A stretch of DNA of 64,000 bases from Ghiorsea bivora (GCF_000744415.1 NZ_JQLW01000010.1:124001-188000), one strand, 5' to 3'; shown: positions 29,295-38,000, counted from the stretch's first letter. Made by a program: numbers and translations. Notes: a model not told the origin generated them from the sequence alone.

Positions 29295-29312
29295 GCATGC
29301 CTCACAAAAGTA

Positions 29313-29336
29313 ACTGTATATGACAGTATAGACAGT
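29313..29336. promoter_or_regulatory. Candidate operator: ACAGT repeats over the -10 and start region
   Basis: ACTGT-atatg-ACAGT (29313-29327) is an inverted repeat, and GACAGT occurs twice in direct orientation (29322-29327 and 29331-29336, 9 bp apart). They cover the predicted -10 and transcription start of the HTH-REC gene. Binding by the HTH-REC protein itself (autoregulation) is a guess from location only. Confidence 0.4.
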
Positions 29337-29353
29337 AGTGACGAATATGTCAA
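29325..29353 (-). promoter_or_regulatory. Predicted sigma70 promoter of the signalling operon
   Basis: On the minus strand TTGACA (29353-29348) is followed after exactly 17 bp by TATACT (29330-29325). The -35 is a perfect match and the -10 matches 5 of 6. The start of transcription would fall near 29318, giving a short leader of about 25 bases before the ATG of the HTH-REC gene. It is the strongest promoter-like sequence seen in the block. Confidence 0.7.
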
Positions 29354-29823
29354 TGTATATTATGATATACTCATCTATCAACCCATTAAACACTGGCGTG
29401 AACCACTGCTGTCTCACTTCCTGCTTAGAGAGTCTTTAGAGCCTGAGAGGTTATCAATAAGTTTTCTTTCATGCATACAGTATTGGACATGAACTTATAA
29501 ACTTTCCCTAGCGTCACTCCTGCGCAGGCGGGAGTGACGCTAGGGAATTTTAAGTGGGATGACAGTGGGGAGAACCAAAACTTTTATTGTTCATACACGA
29601 CAACCAACCCATAGAATCCGCTCGGATAAATATCTTCATAAGAAGACCAATCGCGCGCAAAAAACAGCGCTAGAAACAGTGCTGTATGCAGAGCCTAACT
29701 CGGGTAAAAAACAGATGGAGCGGTTAGAATCAACATAGCTACAAAAAACACCCCATCATCTGACTGCCTTTGCACTCAGTTGTTTTGGTATAATAAACAG
29801 ATCGGCTTCTCAAGGGGGCTATA
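29354..29823. other. Gap of about 470 bp between the two halves of the signalling block
   Basis: The stretch holds a strong palindrome (29504-29547, listed separately) and a 59-codon plus-strand frame (29559-29738, basic, no clear ribosome-binding site) that was not accepted as a gene. Downstream of 29740 there is only AT-rich sequence up to the stop of the EAL gene. The gap suggests that the EAL and diguanylate cyclase genes are transcribed separately from the kinase operon. Confidence 0.5.
29504..29547. repeat. Perfect 17-bp-arm palindrome (REP/MITE-like)
   Basis: TTCCCTAGCGTCACTCC at 29504-29520 is perfectly complementary to 29531-29547, with a 10-nt loop (TGCGCAGGCG). The core GTCACTCC...GGAGTGAC resembles the widespread short interspersed repeats of the GTCATTCC...GGAATGAC kind found in many proteobacteria. 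No T-run follows on either strand, so it is not a simple terminator. Only one copy was seen in this window. Confidence 0.75.
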
Positions 29824-32424
29824 TCACCATTTTTGGCTATAACGTTTCAAATGAAGGCGTGTTTCATCAACAGAAAGAGGTCTGCTAAATAAATACCCCT
29901 GAATTGCATCACACCCCTCATGCCGTAGAAATTCAAGCTGAATTTCTGTCTCCACACCTTCTGCAATCACTTTTTTATTCAAGGCGTGTGCCATTGCTAT
30001 GGTAGAATGAACAATTGCCGCGTCATCCTTGTCATCAGGTAAATTATGGATGAATGCCATGTCTATCTTGAGCCAGTCCGCAGGCAAGTGTTTTAAATAG
30101 GCCAACGATGAGTAACCCGTACCAAAATCATCAATGGCAATAGAAACACCACCATCCACCAACTCTTGCATCATACGCGCCGACATTTCCAAATCGCTCA
30201 TCGCTGCAGTCTCTGTGATTTCAATTTCAAACCACTCTGGTTTTGCCCCAGATTCTTGAATCGTTGTCAGAATTTCTTTTGCTAAACCTTTGCGTATCAA
30301 CTGCGAAGCAGAAAGGTTTAACCCTATTCTTCCCGGAAAAACTCCAATTTTACGCCAAGTTTTGGCATCTTGGCAGGCTTGGCGAAGCAATACAAAAAGC
30401 ATGGAATGAATCAGACCGCTTTCTTCAGCCAGTGGAACAAATCTATCTGGCGTAATCAAGCCTTTTTCAGGATGCTGCCAGCGCACCAATCCTTCTAAAC
30501 CAATAATCTTGCTATCCACCAGTTGATGTTTACTTTGGTAATATAAACGAATCTGGCCTTCATCCAGTGCTTTGACCAGCTCCTGCTCCATTACCAGTCG
30601 ATTCTTAAGTCTATCTTCCATAACAGACTCAAAACAATGAATATTCAAATCACGTTTTTTTGCATAATGCATGGCTGTAGTTGCATGTTTGACAAGCGTC
30701 TCTGCATCCTCCCCATCATTCGGAAAAACAGCTACCCCGATATTAACGCCAAGTAAAAACGCTTGACCACCCACCTCATACGGCAAACATAAAGCTTCTT
30801 TCACTTTTTCTGCCATCTGCATAGCGTCCACCTTACCTGCATCCGGCAGCATGATAGCAAACTCATCACTGTCCAAACGTGCAGTTGAATCCGATTCGCG
30901 CACTAATCCAAGCAACCGATCTGTGGTTATTTGTAAAACCTGATCGCCGGCTAAAAAACCCAATGCGTCATTCACTTCCTTAAAACGATCAATGTCCAAT
31001 ACAAGCAAACCCAACTGCCGTTTTTCCCTACGCACCAACGCCATCATTTTATCTAGGCGATCAGTAAACAGTGAACGATTCGGCAGTTTCGTTACGGCAT
31101 CAAAACCAGACAACCATTCCAGTTTCGCTTCCACATTCTTTTGCTCAGATAGATCCCGCAACATTAGAGTTACCTGCTGTTCGCCCATAACCTGAAATCC
31201 GCTCGCAACCAACTCTGCTGGGAATATGACGCCATTTTTTCGCCGCGCCTGTACCTCGTATGTACTCGCGGTTCTGCAACCACTCTGAATCACTTCAGCC
31301 AACAGCGAACCAGACTGACTTTCTCCCTCCCAAAGCACCAAATCATCAAGCATGAGTGTATCCCACTCATTACCTCGATACCCAAACAGAATACAGGCTG
31401 CCGGATTGGAATGCTTTATTGCACCGTCCACAGTGGCAAATAAAATAGCATCTTGAACATAATCCATGATGGATTTGAGCCTACATTGCTCACCCTGCAA
31501 GCGTTTCCTTGCCTTCTGGCGCAGATATTTACTATAATAAAGCATATTATAACCCAGTAAGATCAGCAGCAGCAGAATAATCCCCCCCGATATCAACCCC
31601 CAGATTGCCATTGGTTTAACGTTTGCAACCAGGCTTTCAATCAGCTTAGGCATAGCAACAGCATTGACGAAGAACTGACGACCAGCCAACTCGAAACTGC
31701 CACGCCATACTATCGAGCTGGATACCGCAGTGTCTGGGGCTCTAACATATAGTGGAATCACCGCATCGGGGCTCGAAACATCGCCACGTTCAGGAACGTG
31801 GACAGAAACACTGATCGACATATCAACAGACAATTGCCGTTTATCAGCCGCCTGCAAAACCTGTTCCAGCACGGGCTGAATGGCAATATCAACAACCAAC
31901 ATCCCACACTTTTCCCTTGCACAAACCTTGTGGAAGGTACGTAACAATGGTCGTTTCCCATCCGATTGAATAACTGTAAGTAACATTTGACCAGCTTGAA
32001 TCGTCGGTAGCTTGGACATACCAAGCGGCAGCAATGGCAAACCGGACATATTCGGGTCAGTATATTGAATTGGTTCACGACTATCTGGCAAATAAACTGC
32101 TGCCTGCGCCAATGCACCAGTATGTATAGAAACGAATTCCCGCAACAATGTACGTGCCTCTTCCCATTCGCTCATATGGTGATGAACCAGCAACTCCGAA
32201 TACACATATGCCGCCAGACCACGTGTAGTCTCTAAGTGTTTCCTAACAATTTCCTTTATATCATAAAGCAGCAATTCACCGCGATGATTCACTCCGCGTT
32301 GCACAAATTGCGTCTTGGATTGAGAAAAATGGAGATAGATACCGATATTTGCAGCCACTGCCACAATCAGTATAAACGCCAACCCATGGCGAGCCAAACG
32401 GCCAAACAACCATTGCATCATCAT
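29824..32424 (-). CDS. Membrane PAS-GGDEF-EAL protein, likely c-di-GMP phosphodiesterase
   Basis: About 866 residues. TM1 (HGLAFILIVAVAANIGIYL), a ~250-residue periplasmic sensor, TM2 (AIWGLISGGIILLLLILLG), PAS (~325-430), GGDEF (~445-600) and EAL (~620-860). The GGDEF signature is degenerate (ARLDSDEFAI), so cyclase activity is unlikely. The EAL domain keeps EGLVRW, LNLSASQL, EITETAAM, DDFGTGYSSL, LKIDMAFI, AEGVETE and QGYLFSRP, all catalytic positions, so it should cleave c-di-GMP. ATG at 32424 is preceded by GATAGGGGTG; an 18-bp tandem repeat lies just upstream. It sits on the minus strand but outside the overlapping operon. Confidence 0.92.
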   Translation of the reverse strand: MMMQWLFGRLARHGLAFILIVAVAANIGIYLHFSQSKTQFVQRGVNHRGELLLYDIKEIVRKHLETTRGLAAYVYSELLVHHHMSEWEEARTLLREFVSIHTGALAQAAVYLPDSREPIQYTDPNMSGLPLLPLGMSKLPTIQAGQMLLTVIQSDGKRPLLRTFHKVCAREKCGMLVVDIAIQPVLEQVLQAADKRQLSVDMSISVSVHVPERGDVSSPDAVIPLYVRAPDTAVSSSIVWRGSFELAGRQFFVNAVAMPKLIESLVANVKPMAIWGLISGGIILLLLILLGYNMLYYSKYLRQKARKRLQGEQCRLKSIMDYVQDAILFATVDGAIKHSNPAACILFGYRGNEWDTLMLDDLVLWEGESQSGSLLAEVIQSGCRTASTYEVQARRKNGVIFPAELVASGFQVMGEQQVTLMLRDLSEQKNVEAKLEWLSGFDAVTKLPNRSLFTDRLDKMMALVRREKRQLGLLVLDIDRFKEVNDALGFLAGDQVLQITTDRLLGLVRESDSTARLDSDEFAIMLPDAGKVDAMQMAEKVKEALCLPYEVGGQAFLLGVNIGVAVFPNDGEDAETLVKHATTAMHYAKKRDLNIHCFESVMEDRLKNRLVMEQELVKALDEGQIRLYYQSKHQLVDSKIIGLEGLVRWQHPEKGLITPDRFVPLAEESGLIHSMLFVLLRQACQDAKTWRKIGVFPGRIGLNLSASQLIRKGLAKEILTTIQESGAKPEWFEIEITETAAMSDLEMSARMMQELVDGGVSIAIDDFGTGYSSLAYLKHLPADWLKIDMAFIHNLPDDKDDAAIVHSTIAMAHALNKKVIAEGVETEIQLEFLRHEGCDAIQGYLFSRPLSVDETRLHLKRYSQKW

Positions 32425-32425
32425 C

Positions 32426-32461
32426 ACCCCTATCCTATCAATCACCCCTACCCTATCAATC
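32426..32461. repeat. 18-bp tandem duplication over the EAL gene start region
   Basis: Units at 32426-32443 and 32444-32461 differ at one base (17 of 18 identical). On the minus strand each carries an AGGGGT Shine-Dalgarno-like core, so the ribosome-binding site is duplicated. The repeat also extends the open frame upstream of ATG 32424 (Val-Ile-Asp-Arg-type repeats), which is why the longer frame was not taken. Confidence 0.7.
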
Positions 32462-32484
32462 AGCCATAACTTGGGAACAGCCAC

Positions 32485-32849
32485 GCTTCATAATAGTCCT
32501 ATCGCCATTATCGGTTTGGTCTTAAGTTTTGGATACTTGGTAGAACTACTTAGAAATAGTTGGTTGTAAGTTGGTGGTTCTTTATGCTCATCCACTTGCT
32601 TTGATTTTCGGTTTTAACAATCGTTTTTTCAGGTGCAAGCAGATAAATTTTACTGACTACAAACACGCCAGTATCAAGGGGTAGAGAAGGGAAATAGTTG
32701 CTATCATCTAGACGATACTCGATTGAACAGGATACCCTTATTGTGACTGATGCAAACCCTAGCACAACTTAGGGATATGACTGCTGCAATTGGAACTTAA
32801 ATCCATTACTCATAACAACATTGCAAACACAATGATAATGCAGCCACAC
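32485..32849. other. Non-coding gap between EAL gene and receiver-like gene
   Basis: A 365-bp stretch. A 71-codon minus-strand frame (32550-32765) is present but has no recognisable domain and no ribosome-binding site. No strong hairpin or repeat was noticed. It probably holds the promoter of the EAL gene, but no convincing -35/-10 pair was found. Confidence 0.4.
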
Positions 32850-33572
32850 TCATAATGCCAACTCCAGTACTACGCTGTAATTACCATCCAAGTGTTTTTT
32901 ACTACGCGGTTTGAGAAAAAAATATCCAGCACAGTTGATCTCTCGCGCCAAACCCATTGACCCTGAGCTGCTTGCTTTGAAAATTGCATAGATAGCAATA
33001 GACGCGTGGTGATGTTGACACAAGATCAGAAGGGATAAACCACTCAGCGACAAATCATCAATATCAGCAACCACGTTATCCACGCTGTGATGCAAAATCA
33101 TATTGTACACATCAACATGATTGCATGTTACTAACGTTTGTCGGTCGCTCCGTTGCATGAGTAATGCAACCTGATTGCCGACATGTACATTGGCTGTTAG
33201 AATTACAGTCAGCTTAGGTGGGCAATCCGCCAGGGCTAGTTCTTGTTGCACCAAATCTTCAGCACCCTGTTGCTGTTCACCATCTTCTACGATCAGCCAA
33301 TCCCGAGAAAAAACCGATATTTCATATGCACCCAGCTTCTCCTCAATATACTGTCGCCAAGGATGATTCGGCATGCCGTTCCAGCGTTTAGGTCGGAATA
33401 CACGCTGTATGGCAGGATAAGCAGCCAACAGGTCTGAACTTTCTCGAACACTGCTGGCCACCATAACATGCATGCCATGGTGGCTTAAATGGGTACACAG
33501 TGATTGGGCCTCAGAAACATCATCATCCATAATCAGACCCACGGAAAAAGTTCGATTTATAGTTGGTTGCAT
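32850..33572 (-). CDS. Unrecognised protein with degenerate receiver-like segments
   Basis: A 240-residue soluble protein. The N-terminus (FSVGLIMDDDVSEAQSLC) and the C-terminal half (VVADIDDLSLSGLSLLIL, later YFFLKPRSKKHLD) each look like parts of receiver domains: an acidic DDD, an Asp at the end of a strand, and a Lys-Pro near the end. The middle (RPKRWNGMPNHPWRQYIEE) matches nothing I know. The receiver switch Thr is replaced by Ala-Ile-Phe. It may be a pseudo-receiver protein or a disrupted two-receiver protein. It lies between the EAL and diguanylate cyclase genes on the same strand. No clear ribosome-binding site precedes the ATG. Confidence 0.6.
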   Translation of the reverse strand: MQPTINRTFSVGLIMDDDVSEAQSLCTHLSHHGMHVMVASSVRESSDLLAAYPAIQRVFRPKRWNGMPNHPWRQYIEEKLGAYEISVFSRDWLIVEDGEQQQGAEDLVQQELALADCPPKLTVILTANVHVGNQVALLMQRSDRQTLVTCNHVDVYNMILHHSVDNVVADIDDLSLSGLSLLILCQHHHASIAIYAIFKASSSGSMGLAREINCAGYFFLKPRSKKHLDGNYSVVLELAL

Positions 33573-33714
33573 ACATGTACATTAAACGTGTTATAAAACT
33601 TGGGCAACTTGGGTATATCACTTAGGGGATATCACTTACTGTGCGGAATATCATAAAAAGATGACATCCAAAACCACTGGCCAATTCCGTAACAACAACC
33701 TTGCAAATACGGCC

Positions 33715-35589
33715 TTAATACTGTTCCATATCCCCGCTTCTCATATCCTCTTGAAAATGCAGCGTCTGATTACGACCTCGATCCTTGGCTTGATACAGCG
33801 CAATATCAGCATATTTCACACACTCCCAAAAACCAGCGCCATCCTCAGGGAACATTGAATAACCCACAGACAGTGTTTTCTTAAGTGGTCCCTGCGGAGT
33901 TTGAAAGACATGTTCTTCCATCATCATGCGAACCCGTTCAGCTAACTCCTTACATCCTTCCACATCAGTATCCGGCAACAACAACAAAAACTCCTCGCCA
34001 CCAAAACGAATAGCTAGATCAGACGCTCGTGCTGCCTTCTTAAGTATTGTTGCCAACTCTTTTATCACCATATCGCCGATATCATGACCGTAATTATCAT
34101 TTACCTGCTTGAAAAAATCGATATCACACATCAATACGCCAAGCGTACTGTTCTGGCGAAGACTACTGGCTGTAAGCGTATCAACATACTCTTCAATAAA
34201 ACGACGGTTATACAACCCTGTCATGGGGTCGCGCATGGCTGTATTCTTCAATGATTTCATCAGCTGACGCGCTTCAATTACCGGAGCAGCTTGATTCAAA
34301 TATAGCTTGGTAGTCTGCTCAATATCTGGGTATTGCTCCGCCTCCTCTGCAGTCATAACCATTTGTAACACACCACCGACGCGACCGGATAACCTCATCG
34401 GAATACACACATGCACCATATCCCTCTGCTCCTGAGCTACCCCACAAAAATGAGGGCAAATATGAGGGTTATTAATGCTAGATACACAGCTCGCCGTTCG
34501 TTTGGCACGACAAGCATCGGCATTCATCAAAATTTCAGGGTCGCACCACAGCTCACTCTCCTGCTGCAAACCTTCGGCAAAAATCAGAGCCAGATGCTTA
34601 TCATCCTCCTCAACCTGATAATAGGAGAAACTGTGTAATCCAAAATGCTCCTTTAACACATGGCGAATGCGGCCGTATATCTCGTTCAAATCCAGATCAT
34701 TCTCAACGGCCTGTTTAAACCTTGTCGCCCCCACCATTTCATCAACCATTCGAACCGTATGGTTCAACAGGTTCTTTTCACCCCCATCGGAGCGCCTGTG
34801 TCCCCCCAAAGACTGAATGCGATCGGATATCCTGCCCATACTCTGATCAAGAGTATCCATTAATATATTGGTATACTTGGCGATTTCCCCAATCTCATCT
34901 TTGCTTGATGAGGTGATTCGCCCACTGAAATCACCTTGGATCGCACTGCCAACAACAGATTTCAGCTCTTCCACTGTCACCACCATCGGAGCAAACAAAC
35001 GCTTTAGAAAGTAACCCAGACATAAACCGAACACAACCAACAGTACTATCAGCGGAAGGATAGCAAACAACTCGGAATGCCGCATGTTTTCAAGCGAGAA
35101 ACCCAGTGTCACCACACCGTTAATCGTTCCCTCTGGCACCTGATGACATTGCAGGCAGTTCAATGACCCTGTACTTCTGGCAATATAGGGAATCGTAATT
35201 TGGTAAAGGCGTTTATCCTTTTCGCTAAAAAAACGTTCCTCCCACTGCCCCGTCGCCAACACTCGCTTCTCCATCTCCAACTTTACCTGCTCACCTTCAA
35301 TACCAGGCCCAAACTGACGAATAACAGGCTCACCCCGAACCACCCTAACATCATCAAGACCAGGAATGGTGCGCAAGCGTTTGAACAGCGTATTCCTCTC
35401 ACCAATAACCCCGGTACGCATCTGTTCAGTTAGCGAAATTCGCAACATCTCTGCCGCCATTCGTCCCTGCTCACGAATTGTATCACGACTGAAATAACTG
35501 AATGACTGAATGGTCACAATCGAAAAAAGAAGGATAAGCACTACTGATGTCACCATGGTAAACCATAGCCGTTTTTTCTTTAGCGTCAT
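33715..35589 (-). CDS. Diguanylate cyclase with periplasmic c-type haem motif, HAMP, GAF and GGEEF
   Basis: About 624 residues. TM1 (FTMVTSVVLILLFSIVTI), a ~130-residue periplasmic domain with a CLQCH motif at C145-H149 (CxxCH, the covalent haem attachment site), TM2 (LPLIVLLVVFGLCLGYFL), HAMP, GAF (~310-450) with a Cys cluster (ICPHFC), and GGDEF (~465-620). The cyclase motif is RFGGEEFLLLL, with DIDFFKQVNDNYGHD intact and an RxxD inhibitory site (RASD, 5 residues before GGEEF). It should make c-di-GMP in response to a periplasmic redox or gas signal. ATG 35589 follows GGGGAGTGAGA. Confidence 0.93.
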   Translation of the reverse strand: MTLKKKRLWFTMVTSVVLILLFSIVTIQSFSYFSRDTIREQGRMAAEMLRISLTEQMRTGVIGERNTLFKRLRTIPGLDDVRVVRGEPVIRQFGPGIEGEQVKLEMEKRVLATGQWEERFFSEKDKRLYQITIPYIARSTGSLNCLQCHQVPEGTINGVVTLGFSLENMRHSELFAILPLIVLLVVFGLCLGYFLKRLFAPMVVTVEELKSVVGSAIQGDFSGRITSSSKDEIGEIAKYTNILMDTLDQSMGRISDRIQSLGGHRRSDGGEKNLLNHTVRMVDEMVGATRFKQAVENDLDLNEIYGRIRHVLKEHFGLHSFSYYQVEEDDKHLALIFAEGLQQESELWCDPEILMNADACRAKRTASCVSSINNPHICPHFCGVAQEQRDMVHVCIPMRLSGRVGGVLQMVMTAEEAEQYPDIEQTTKLYLNQAAPVIEARQLMKSLKNTAMRDPMTGLYNRRFIEEYVDTLTASSLRQNSTLGVLMCDIDFFKQVNDNYGHDIGDMVIKELATILKKAARASDLAIRFGGEEFLLLLPDTDVEGCKELAERVRMMMEEHVFQTPQGPLKKTLSVGYSMFPEDGAGFWECVKYADIALYQAKDRGRNQTLHFQEDMRSGDMEQY

Positions 35590-36226
35590 TCTCACTCCCC
35601 ACAACTAAAATCGAGAGGAATATTAAGAAACTCTAAACAAGTCACAATAAGGTATTATACTTATAGAAGATGGGTCAACATGGGTCGATGCCATGCTTCG
35701 CATACATTGTATGCAGTTGTTGGGACAACCCTCATACAAATTGTTTTCCTATGACATCGAAAGCTTTTGGGATACAATAAATAAATATTTATGCGATAAT
35801 TTTGGGTAAAATCTTGGTGGTTTCAGCCCAAAACCATTCAAACACCAATAATCATATGACATGAAAAAAAATCATACGTTTACATTTCCCTCGGCATCCC
35901 AAGACATTGTAAATAAATTACAACATGCAAAGTTAAGAAAATCCTGAATAAGCCTTGAATTTGTATCTTGCGTCCAGTACATCCAAACGCTGCATTGTAC
36001 GTTGAGCAATAGTCAGGACTATTCCATCAACGCACACCTCGCCTACGATCGCCTACTTTTGGTAATTTTAAAGACTCTGAATCACAATCTATTGCATCCA
36101 GACTTGTTCAGAACGTCTTGAAAACTAATAGTCAATGATGGATATTTATCCTTTATCATCAATGGAAAAATATATTTTATAATATAGCTGAGAACATCAA
36201 ATCTTTTAAAGCGTTTAAAAAATAAC
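35590..36226. other. AT-rich gap between the cyclase and citrate synthase genes
   Basis: 636 bp without a credible gene. It contains a hairpin at 36000-36032 (listed separately), a short direct repeat (TCGCCTAC twice, around 36042-36059) and long A/T runs near 35800 and 36150-36220. The 3' part lies downstream of the citrate synthase stop. The promoter of the cyclase gene should lie at its left edge, but no strong match was found. Confidence 0.5.
36000..36032. repeat. Hairpin with two nested stems
   Basis: CGTTGA (36000-36005) pairs with TCAACG (36027-36032), and AATAGTC (36008-36014) pairs with GACTATT (36017-36023). The internal loops are 2 and 3 nt and the apex is AG. No T-run follows on the minus strand, so it is a poor terminator for citrate synthase. 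It may be a remnant of a repeat element. Confidence 0.55.
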
Positions 36227-37390
36227 TTACGTTCTATCTTCCATAGGAATGTAACTCTGACTGGTTTTTCCCGTATAAATCTGCATAGGTCTATAAATTC
36301 TACCATCAGCCAATTGTTCACGCCAATGCGCCAACCAACCTGCTACACGCGACACAGCAAAAATAGGTGTAAACAAGTCTGTTTCAATACCAAGCTTGCG
36401 ATACACAATACCTGAATAAAAGTCCACATTAGGACACACGCCTTTTTTACCCAAAGTATCTTTTGAGAACTGCTCTATATAACGAGCAATTTCATAAGTC
36501 GGATCTTCGCCTACTTCTTTTGCCAACTCACCATATAACTTTTGTAATAAGGTTGCTCTAGGGTCTTTAGTTTTATAAATTCTATGTCCTAAACCAGCAA
36601 TTTTCTTCTTATTGGCAAGTTTGTCTTGTAAATACTTCTCTGCATTTTCTAACGAGCCTATCTCATCTAACATATGTAATACATCTTCATTCGCTCCGCC
36701 ATGCAATGCGCCAGATAATGAACCTACAGCCGCACTAATGGATGAATAAGGGTCTGCTTGGGATGATGCCACCACCATGGTCGAAAATGTACTGGCATTC
36801 ATCGTATGTTCTGCATGGACAATTAGTGCTACATCCATAATACGCTCTGCCAATGGGCTAGGCTCTTCTCCAGTTAACATATAAAGAAAGTTGGCTGCGT
36901 GTGATAAATCATCACGCGGTTGGATTGGGTCATCACCTTTCCGCATACGTGCATGCGCAGCTACAATCGTTGGTAGTTTTGCAATCAGGCGTAGGTAAAC
37001 TTCACGAATCTCATCTTCACCCAGCTGTTGATTCAAACCTTTTTCAATGGGGTAATACATGCCCAATACCGCCACACATGCTTGCAGCGCATCCATAGGG
37101 TGAGCCGACTCGGGAAAACATTTCATCATATCACGAATACGAAACTTAATACGGCGATGATGACGTAAGTCCTCGTCAAACTTAGCCAGCTCTTCAGCTG
37201 TAGGTAAACGACCATAAATCAATAAAAAGGATGTTTCTTCATACGAAGACTTCTCAGCCAACTCTTCAATATCAATACCTCGATATGCAAGCACACCTTG
37301 CTGCCCATCAATCGTTGATACTGCAGATTCTGCAACGGGAATGCCTGCAAGCCCTGGTGAATAACATGAAATATCATGCTCTGAAGTCAT
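36227..37390 (-). CDS. gltA: Citrate synthase
   Basis: About 387 residues, the length of the short (bacterial type II or archaeal-like) citrate synthases. Catalytic segments are visible: HAEHTMNASTF, SLSGALHGGANEDVL, GLGHRIYKTKDPRA and CPNVDFYSGIVY, giving the two His and the Asp. It condenses oxaloacetate and acetyl-CoA in the TCA cycle; 2-methylcitrate synthase is a close relative and cannot be excluded by sequence alone, but no prp genes are nearby. Three ATGs in a row follow AAGGAG; the third (37390) has the best spacing. Confidence 0.93.
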   Translation of the reverse strand: MTSEHDISCYSPGLAGIPVAESAVSTIDGQQGVLAYRGIDIEELAEKSSYEETSFLLIYGRLPTAEELAKFDEDLRHHRRIKFRIRDMMKCFPESAHPMDALQACVAVLGMYYPIEKGLNQQLGEDEIREVYLRLIAKLPTIVAAHARMRKGDDPIQPRDDLSHAANFLYMLTGEEPSPLAERIMDVALIVHAEHTMNASTFSTMVVASSQADPYSSISAAVGSLSGALHGGANEDVLHMLDEIGSLENAEKYLQDKLANKKKIAGLGHRIYKTKDPRATLLQKLYGELAKEVGEDPTYEIARYIEQFSKDTLGKKGVCPNVDFYSGIVYRKLGIETDLFTPIFAVSRVAGWLAHWREQLADGRIYRPMQIYTGKTSQSYIPMEDRT

Positions 37391-37584
37391 CATCATCTCC
37401 TTATCTTGTACACGAAGCAATAGCGTCAACAACCAACGCGCAACTTAATGCAAAACAAGCTACATTTTGCACTAATATTGTCAATATTGCACATACAGCA
37501 TTAAAAAGTCGTGAAATTCAAATGCAAACTGCTAGCATCGCATCTCATTTTCAATATTTACGATACCAATTGGGGCTTTAGCAC

Positions 37585-37995
37585 ATGCTTAAAAAGATTT
37601 TACTTAAAATATTTCGTGAAGGTGTGGGTGGTTTGATGGCTTTTGTGAGCTGGTTGACCAAACCTCGTAAAATCAAACGTAGCCCTGAAGAACAACAACG
37701 TATGGATGCCATCGCTGAAAACATGTCCATATATCAATTTTTCGCTTGCCCTTTTTGTATAAAAACACGGCGTACTGTTCACCGTTTAAATATCCCTTTG
37801 GAATACCGGGATGCGCAAGTACGAGGTGGCGAACATCGCACCACGCTTGAAAAAGAAGGTGGGCAAATTAAAGTACCTTGTTTACGTATTGATGAGGCTG
37901 GGCAAACAACATGGTTATACGAATCCAATGATATTATAACTCACCTCAACAAAACATTTGACCCTGAATTTAGTGCTAAAACTGACAGCAAATAA
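37585..37995 (+). CDS. Glutaredoxin-like protein with N-terminal amphipathic leader
   Basis: A 136-residue protein with the thioredoxin-fold active site ACPFCIKTRR (CPFC). Downstream it has VPCLRIDEAGQT (cis-Pro region) and YESNDIITHLNK, both typical of glutaredoxins and GST N-terminal domains. About 45 residues precede the fold, including a hydrophobic stretch (REGVGGLMAFVSWL) that may anchor it to the membrane. It reduces disulfides or binds iron-sulfur clusters in relatives. It is 5 bp ahead of the NarL-type regulator on the same strand. Confidence 0.85.
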   Translation: MLKKILLKIFREGVGGLMAFVSWLTKPRKIKRSPEEQQRMDAIAENMSIYQFFACPFCIKTRRTVHRLNIPLEYRDAQVRGGEHRTTLEKEGGQIKVPCLRIDEAGQTTWLYESNDIITHLNKTFDPEFSAKTDSK

Positions 37996-38000
37996 ATCGC

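Noticed and set aside
29559..29738. 59-codon plus-strand frame, basic, after the palindrome
   Set aside because: No clear ribosome-binding site or family; it could be a remnant of a mobile gene but cannot be supported.
32550..32765. 71-codon minus-strand frame in the gap before the receiver-like gene
   Set aside because: No ribosome-binding site, no recognisable domain, AT-rich.
35620..35700. TATAAT-like sequence upstream of the diguanylate cyclase gene
   Set aside because: The nearest TTGACC lies only 13 bp away, too close for a sigma70 promoter.
36082..36321. 79-codon frame overlapping the end of citrate synthase
   Set aside because: Same strand, different frame as a well-supported gene, no domain.
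37231..37581. 116-codon plus-strand frame before the glutaredoxin-like gene
   Set aside because: Mostly antisense to citrate synthase; the rest has no domain, only the spacing to the next gene looked gene-like.
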